64,000 nucleotides of DNA from Macrostomum hystrix (Eukaryota > Platyhelminthes > Macrostomidae): assembly GCA_950097015.1 (NCBI GenBank), contig CATNEN010000002.1, forward strand, positions 5,363,001 to 5,427,000, read 5' to 3'. The translations under genes were made by a program, and so were the position numbers. Shown here piece by piece: positions 58,061-64,000 of the stretch (the first letter of the stretch is position 1; the number at the start of each line of letters is the position of its first letter). Under the pieces are notes generated by a model. The model made no database searches, was not told the origin of the DNA, and was given only the letters and a program-made list of their open reading frames with translations.

Positions 58061-59420
58061 CTCCAAGAAATGACTAGCGCATTTAGATTCCTTGATAGTG
58101 TCCTTGAATTCGCTTCAGTATTGAAATATGTATCATTAGAAAAAAAAACATTTTTAATTGGCTTCAACGAGCCAAATCCCAAAGTTGAATCGGGGAATAC
58201 TTGGGATCATGCAGATGTAGATGGGGAATAAGCGGCATAGTTTTTAAGCCTTTCAATGCCTCTCTTTTACCGCGCGTTGACTTTCTTGTCTTTCTTTTTA
58301 TCCTACTTCCAGCGCTCACTTCAAAAGCAAGTTCTGAAGACCTACTTTTCTAGCTGACCTAAGCCTTATCCCATACCAGATTCCTATAGAATGTGTCCCC
58401 TTCCCAACGGCCAACCCCATATTAATTATAGAAATGGGAGGGGATTCAGCCGAGCAGTAATTAGCGCCAACGCGACAGGCGCATTTTCACCAGGCCGCTA
58501 ATACCCTCAGCCACCGCCTCCCCCCGACCTGCCCTTCTCCATTTTTCAAGTCAAATCTTTCTTGGCGCGCTTTCATTGGCCAGGACCCGTTGGACCAATC
58601 AGATTTCGATAGTCCGATTAGCGAGTTGACAGAAAATGAAATTGGCACTTTGTAGATAAAATATTTTCTATCGAAATATTTGGATCGGTAAATATATGAA
58701 ACCATTAATTTCAAATCAACTTCACAATCTACATGGCATTAGTTTATAAAGGGCATTGTCGTAAATTTTGAGAAATGTTTGGTTTGTGTTTGGGGTTCAA
58801 AAATGACTCGCAGAATTAACAACGGCACTGAGCGGAGGGGGGTTGCGCTTGATTCCGCGGCTTCACGCCCAAGTGACTTTCAAGTTAAGTTGAAGTGGAA
58901 CACACGGGAGGTCTAGGTCTAGGTCTTGTGCAGCGTGGAGAGGCCGAGGGTTGGAGACGACAACTGGTAATTTAAGGCCGGGGCAATTTTCCCTAGGAAA
59001 GTTGAGGGAATGAGACCAACTGCCGGCCGGAGTGACGGGACGGGGAAGAAAACTAGCAGTTGAAGTGGGGATTCCCAGCTGCTTATGAAGGATGTCGGCC
59101 CACTTTCCCCTGGGGGCAGCTGCAGGTCCTTCGTGTGGGTGCAGGAGGCCTTCATCAGTTCACTGCCAGTGGGATTATCCAGCCTGCCCTATTCGCTTCT
59201 TTCAGAAGAGAAGCAGGCAAGAGGCAATGAGGAGAAGAGTCTGCCTACCTTTCTCACCTCGCCGCTATTGCGCATCACCTCATTTACTAAGATTATCGTC
59301 CTTTGGTCTCACAATGCATTTTCACATCACCTCCTCCTGTTCTCACATTGAGCTCATGCCAGGAGATTTCACACTTCAATCTACTCGAGCTGCACCTGCT
59401 TCTCAACTCTAGTTCATACA
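58061..59420. other. Unique sequence, no gene recognised
   Basis: It is mixed composition with GC-rich patches at about 58440-58530 and 58900-59250. No domain or splice-bounded conserved segment was found. Confidence 0.4.
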
Positions 59421-59424
59421 CACT

Positions 59425-59930
59425 ATCTACCCTAATGAACTACTCTATCTACCCACCTCAATCTACTCCATCTACACACGTCAACCTACAACATATACTC
59501 ACCTCAATCTACTCTATCTACCCACCTCATCTACTCTATCTACCCACCTCAATCTACTCCATCTACCCATTTGAATCTACTCTATCTACCCACCTCAATC
59601 TACTCTATCTACCCACTTCAATCTAATCTTTCTACCTACCTCAATCTACTCTATCTACCCACCTCATCTACTCTATCTACCCACCTCAATCTACTCTATC
59701 TACCCACCTCAATCTACCCACCCATTTCAATATACTTTATCAGCCCTCGTCAATCTACTTTATCTACCCATTTCGATCTACTTTATCTACCCATTTCGAT
59801 CTACTTTATCTACCCATTTCGATCTACTTTATCTACCCATTTCGATCTACTTTATCAGCCCACGTCAATCTACTTTATCTACCCATTTCAATATACTCTA
59901 CCAACCACAGACAACTCACTCTACCTTGTC
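59425..59930. repeat. Tandem repeat of about 23 bp, pyrimidine-rich
   Basis: The core is CAATCTACTCTATCTACCCA, with a right-hand variant containing ATTTCGATCTACTTTATCTA. About 21 copies. Confidence 0.85.
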
Positions 59931-60194
59931 TAATAAATCAACTGTTTCCGAATGAATCTGCTGTCTAACCCAGTCAGCCCTATTCAAGTTCCTCTGTTGT
60001 CAGTTTTGCGCGGCCTGCAGAACACTGCAGGTTCAATGAATCCTGTTTGCCATAGCAACTAAATCACGGCTCCCAAAGCTTTGACGCAATGCAATTCGGA
60101 CACCTCTGCGGTATCCCCTATATGATTTTGGGTCCCAATTATTGCCTATACGAATTATCCCTATCGAAACTGGAAAAAATCCCAAAGCCCGCGT

Positions 60195-60370
60195 AAGCAG
60201 TGTTTCCCCTTGATCTCCCAGCGAACTCTTCCCCTTCCTCCTCTCATGCGGTGCGCGCAGAAGCGGAAGGCCTGAAATTAATCCCATTAATATTGCCTTC
60301 GCATCGCCACCAGGCAGGGGGGCCTCGGGGATATCGAACCAAAGATTCCCGAATCCCACAATGTTACCGC
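60195..60370 (-). mobile_element. Possible SINE fragment in ZNF609-like intron 3
   Basis: The reverse strand has TTTGGTTCGATATCCCCGAG, a B-box-like block, followed by a GC-rich body. No A box or target duplication could be placed. Confidence 0.35.
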
Positions 60371-60669
60371 TTCCACTTCTCCCTCTCCGCCCCTAGCCAG
60401 TCCTCCCCTGCGCCTCAATCCATCCCATCTTGTTAGCCCCATCCCAAACCTATACACTATTCCCCCAGGCTATTGGGAGGGACAGAGGGGAGAAATGCCC
60501 AGCGTCTTTAGATCCTCATCAACCGTCCGGGACCTTAATAGGCCGACTGTCTGTCAATATAAGCTTGCCAGCTAAACTTATCTCTTGCCAGTCTGGGCCA
60601 ATGCTCAGAGCTGAGTTGCCATGCCCGCTTGCGTTTGATAAAACAGCATGACTTTGCTGTATATTGCTT

Positions 60670-62430
60670 TCCACCGAATCTAGCCTCACCTACCCACCGA
60701 ATCTACCCTCACCTACCCACCAAATCTACCCTCACCTACCCACCGAATCTACCCTCACCTACCCACCGAATCTACCCTCACCTACCCACCGAATCTACCC
60801 TCACCTACCCACCGAATCTACCCTCACCTACCCACCGAATCTAGCCTCACCTACCCACCGAATCTACCCTCACCTACCCACCGAATCTACCCTCACCTAC
60901 CCACCGAATCTACCCTCACCTACCACCGAATCTACCCTCACCTACCCACCGAATCTACCCTCACCTACCCACCGAATCTACCCTCACCTACCCACCGAAT
61001 CTACCCTCACCTACCCACCGAATCTACCCTCACCTACCCACCGAATCTACCCTCACCTACCCACCGAATCTACCCTCACCTACCACCGAATCTACCCTCA
61101 CCTACCCACCGAATCTACCCTCACCTACCCACCGAATCTACCCTCACCTACCCACCGAATCTACCCTCACCTACCCACCGAATCTACCCTCACCTACCAC
61201 CGAATCTAGCCTCACCTACCCACCGAATCTACCCTCACCTACCCACCGAATCTACCCTCACCTACCACCGAATCTAGCCTCACCTACCCACCGAATCTAC
61301 CCTCACCTACCCACCGAATCTACCCTTACCTACCCACCGAATCTACCCTCACCTACCACCGAATCTAACCTCACCTACCCACCGAATCTACCCTCACCTA
61401 CTCACCGAATCTACCCTCACCTACCCACCGAATCTACCCTCACCTACCCACCGAATCTACCCTCACCTACTCACCGAATCTACCCTCACCTACTCACCGA
61501 ATCTACCCTCACCTACCCACCGAATCTACCCTCACCTACCCACCGAATCTACCCTCACCTACCCACCGAATCTACCCTTACCTACCCACCGAATCTACCC
61601 TCACCTACCACCGAATCTAGCCTCACCTACCCACCGAACCTACCCTCACCTACCACCGAATCTACCCTCACCTACCACCGAATCTAGCCTCACCTACCCA
61701 CCGAATCTACCCTCACCTACCCACCGAATCTACCCTCACCTACCCACCGAATCTACCCTCACCTACCACCGAATCTAGCCTCACCTACCCACCGAATCTA
61801 CCCTCACCTACCCACCGAATCTACCCTCACCTACCCACCGAATCTACCCTCACCTACCCACCGAATCTACCCTCACCTACCCACCGAATCTAGCCTCACC
61901 TACCACCGAATCTACCCTCACCTACCACCGAATCTAGCCTCACCTACCCACCGAATCTACCCTCACCTACCACCGAATCTAGCCTCACCTACCCACCGAA
62001 TCTACCCTCACCTACCCACCGAATCTACCCTCACCTACCCACCGAATCTAGCCTCACCTACCCACCGAATCTACCCTCACCTACCCACCGAATCTACCCT
62101 CACCTACCCACCGAATCTACCCTCACCTACCCACCGAATCTACCCTCACCTACCCACCGAATCTACCCTCACCTACCCACCGAATCTACCCTCACCTACC
62201 ACCGAATCTAGCCTCACCTACCCACCGAATCTACCCTCACCTACCCACCGAATCTACCCTCACCTACCCACCGAATCTAGCCTCACCTACCCACCGAATC
62301 TACCCTCACCTACCCACCGAATCTACCCTCACCTACCCACCGAATCTAGCCTCACCTACCCACCGAATCTAGCCTCACCTACCCACCGAATCTACCCTCA
62401 CCTACCCACCGAATCTACCCTCACCGAATC
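60670..62430. repeat. 23-bp tandem array, about 76 copies, largest array in the window
   Basis: The core is AATCTACCCTCACCTACCCA followed by CCG. A one-base-shorter unit (CTACCACCG), usually followed by a CTAGCC variant, recurs and marks larger super-repeats. Confidence 0.95.
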
Positions 62431-62970
62431 AACTATTTCTTCCGTTTTAAGTGTTCGTCATCAATCTACTCTCTACAATCTACTCATGGTCGATTCATCC
62501 CAGCGAATTTCAAGATGAATGCAAGCCATCATTCCTAAATCATCCCATCCATCAACAATTCCTCGCTCTCACATGGTGGCAATTTAAAATCGAATAAATA
62601 AAATCGCCAATTATCATCCAAGGCTGGCAACCTTTCATTATAAGGCCGCTACAGTTGCCAATTGAATTCCCACCCAGTCAGTCATTCATTACACCGAGCC
62701 GGCGACACGGTTACCTGGCAGATAAAAAGCTGCCCGGTCTGCCGCGGTCTCGCTCCATGGGCGCCCCTTATTACGTAACAAAGCCAACAAACCAATGGGA
62801 TCTGGGATCAGATTGTTCTGGTACCGTTTGGCCAGATGTGTTCGAAATCTCTAACACAAAAAACACATGTCAGAACTCCACTCTCTATTGACCAATATGT
62901 CAAGATATGCACATATATTTTATATATTTTATACAGATTCTTTTCTAGATTTTATCTAATGCTATCTATA
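62431..62970. other. Unique sequence between arrays
   Basis: No exon was recognised. An open frame at 62655-62891 has no similarity I can name. Confidence 0.4.
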
Positions 62971-62971
62971 T

Positions 62972-63272
62972 CCCAGTCTACCATCTCCCAGTCTACCATC
63001 TCCCAGTCTACCATCTCCCAGTCTACCATCTCCCAGTCTACCATCTCCCAGTCTACCATCTCCCAGTCTACCATCTCCCAGTCTACCATCTCCCAGTCTA
63101 CCATCTCCCAGTCTACCATCTCCCAGTCTACCATCTCCCAGTCTACCATCTCCCAGTCTACCATCTCCCAGTCTACCATCTCCCAGTCTACCATCTCCCA
63201 GTCTACCATCTCCCAGTCTACCATCTCCCAGTCTACCATCTCCCAGTCTACCATCTCCCAGTCTACCATCCC
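62972..63272. repeat. 15-bp tandem array, 20 essentially perfect copies
   Basis: The unit is CCCAGTCTACCATCT. No internal variation is visible across about 300 bases, so it is very recent or homogenised. Confidence 0.97.
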
Positions 63273-63834
63273 ATAATCAACAATCTCCCAGTCTCATATC
63301 AATCACTTCTTACAATGACCTCTATCGCAGCATTGTATCGTACGCACTACTACTGCTAGTGAGTAAGCAGTTTAGTAGACAATCAAGCGAATTCAAGTCA
63401 TAAAAAATTTTTTCTCTTTCTTTTGCCAGACCATGCAATAAAATGTGACCAGGCGGGGTTAGCGCTAGCCGGGGAACAAAGAGCTGCAACAAAGACACCG
63501 CGCCCCGAAGAATTCCGGGAAAAACTGACAGAGAGATCAGCGAAACGTGACCAATGTCGTATTGGCTGGAACAAAGCTTTACAGTCAATATAAATTAAAG
63601 AGTTTAATACTTGTCAGGCCTGTTCAACTGTCAAAAACGCACCCCCTGTTGATTTTTTAGGTTCATGCGTTGCTTCTATGAAAGGCAAGCGGAGACAACA
63701 TATTAATCGTTTGTGTTTGTATATAAACATTATCCTTGCTAATAACATAGGGCCCGGCTTTTTCATTATAAATAATTTAAAATTGCAATAAAACTAAATG
63801 AACTGAGTTTCCACCCGTTCAGCCCTAGATATGA

Positions 63835-64000
63835 TGCTTGGAGATGCTTGAGTATGGGACTAGAGATAGATTAAGTATGAGATTAGAGACTGATTGAGTA
63901 TGGGATTAGAGACTGATTGAGTATGGGATTAGAGATTGATTGAGTATGGGATTAGACATTGATTGAGTATGGGATTAGACATTGATTGAGTATGGGACTA
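63835..64000. repeat. Tandem repeat of about 23 bp, cut by window end
   Basis: The core is GATTGAGTATGGGATTAGAG. About seven copies are visible and it continues beyond 64000. Confidence 0.85.

Noticed and set aside
62972-63272. Perfect short direct repeats resembling a CRISPR array
   Set aside because: The units are head-to-tail without spacers, in a eukaryotic genome. This is a microsatellite-like array.

Overview
This is a nuclear genomic window from a bilaterian animal, most likely an invertebrate and possibly a lophotrochozoan or flatworm. The phylum cannot be fixed from sequence alone. The evidence is spliced genes with GT-AG introns, metazoan-specific protein families, tRNA-headed SINEs, cut-and-paste DNA transposons, and a very large load of intronic minisatellites. 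Exons are GC-rich and stand out sharply from AT-rich or simple-sequence introns.

Four protein-coding genes were reconstructed by splicing, all on the + strand. (1) A DEK chromatin-protein orthologue, 5 coding exons, 6070-9290, 517 aa. (2) A TRIM71/LIN-41-type protein with a B-box, coiled coil, filamin domain and six NHL repeats, 6 coding exons, 11508-17772, 782 aa. A perfect let-7 seed match lies in its presumed 3'UTR. (3) A NOSTRIN-type F-BAR/SH3 membrane-trafficking adaptor, 9 coding exons, 23290-32242, 652 aa. (4) The 5' or middle part of a ZNF608/ZNF609 (Drosophila scribbler/brakeless) zinc-finger cofactor, 3 exons, 38900-50904, running on past an intron that exceeds the window.

Layout: 1-6.0 kb is AT-rich intergenic DNA with two terminal-inverted-repeat transposons, one carrying a Merlin/ISXO2-like transposase remnant and one interrupted by a SINE. 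Then follow DEK (6.0-9.6 kb), a 38-copy 33-bp satellite (10.0-11.3 kb), the lin-41 gene with a long T-rich 3' region (11.5-21 kb), an intergenic stretch with a second transposase remnant (22.3 kb), NOSTRIN (23.3-32.3 kb), an intergenic repeat zone (33-38.4 kb), and the ZNF609-like gene with tandem-repeat-filled introns (38.9-64 kb).

About 30 separate tandem-repeat arrays, with unit lengths mostly 12-44 bp, cover roughly a third of the window and more than half of the last 25 kb. Nearly all long open frames outside the four genes are translations of these arrays and are not genes. The four proteins act in different processes (chromatin, post-transcriptional timing, endocytosis, transcription), and nothing here suggests a common pathway.
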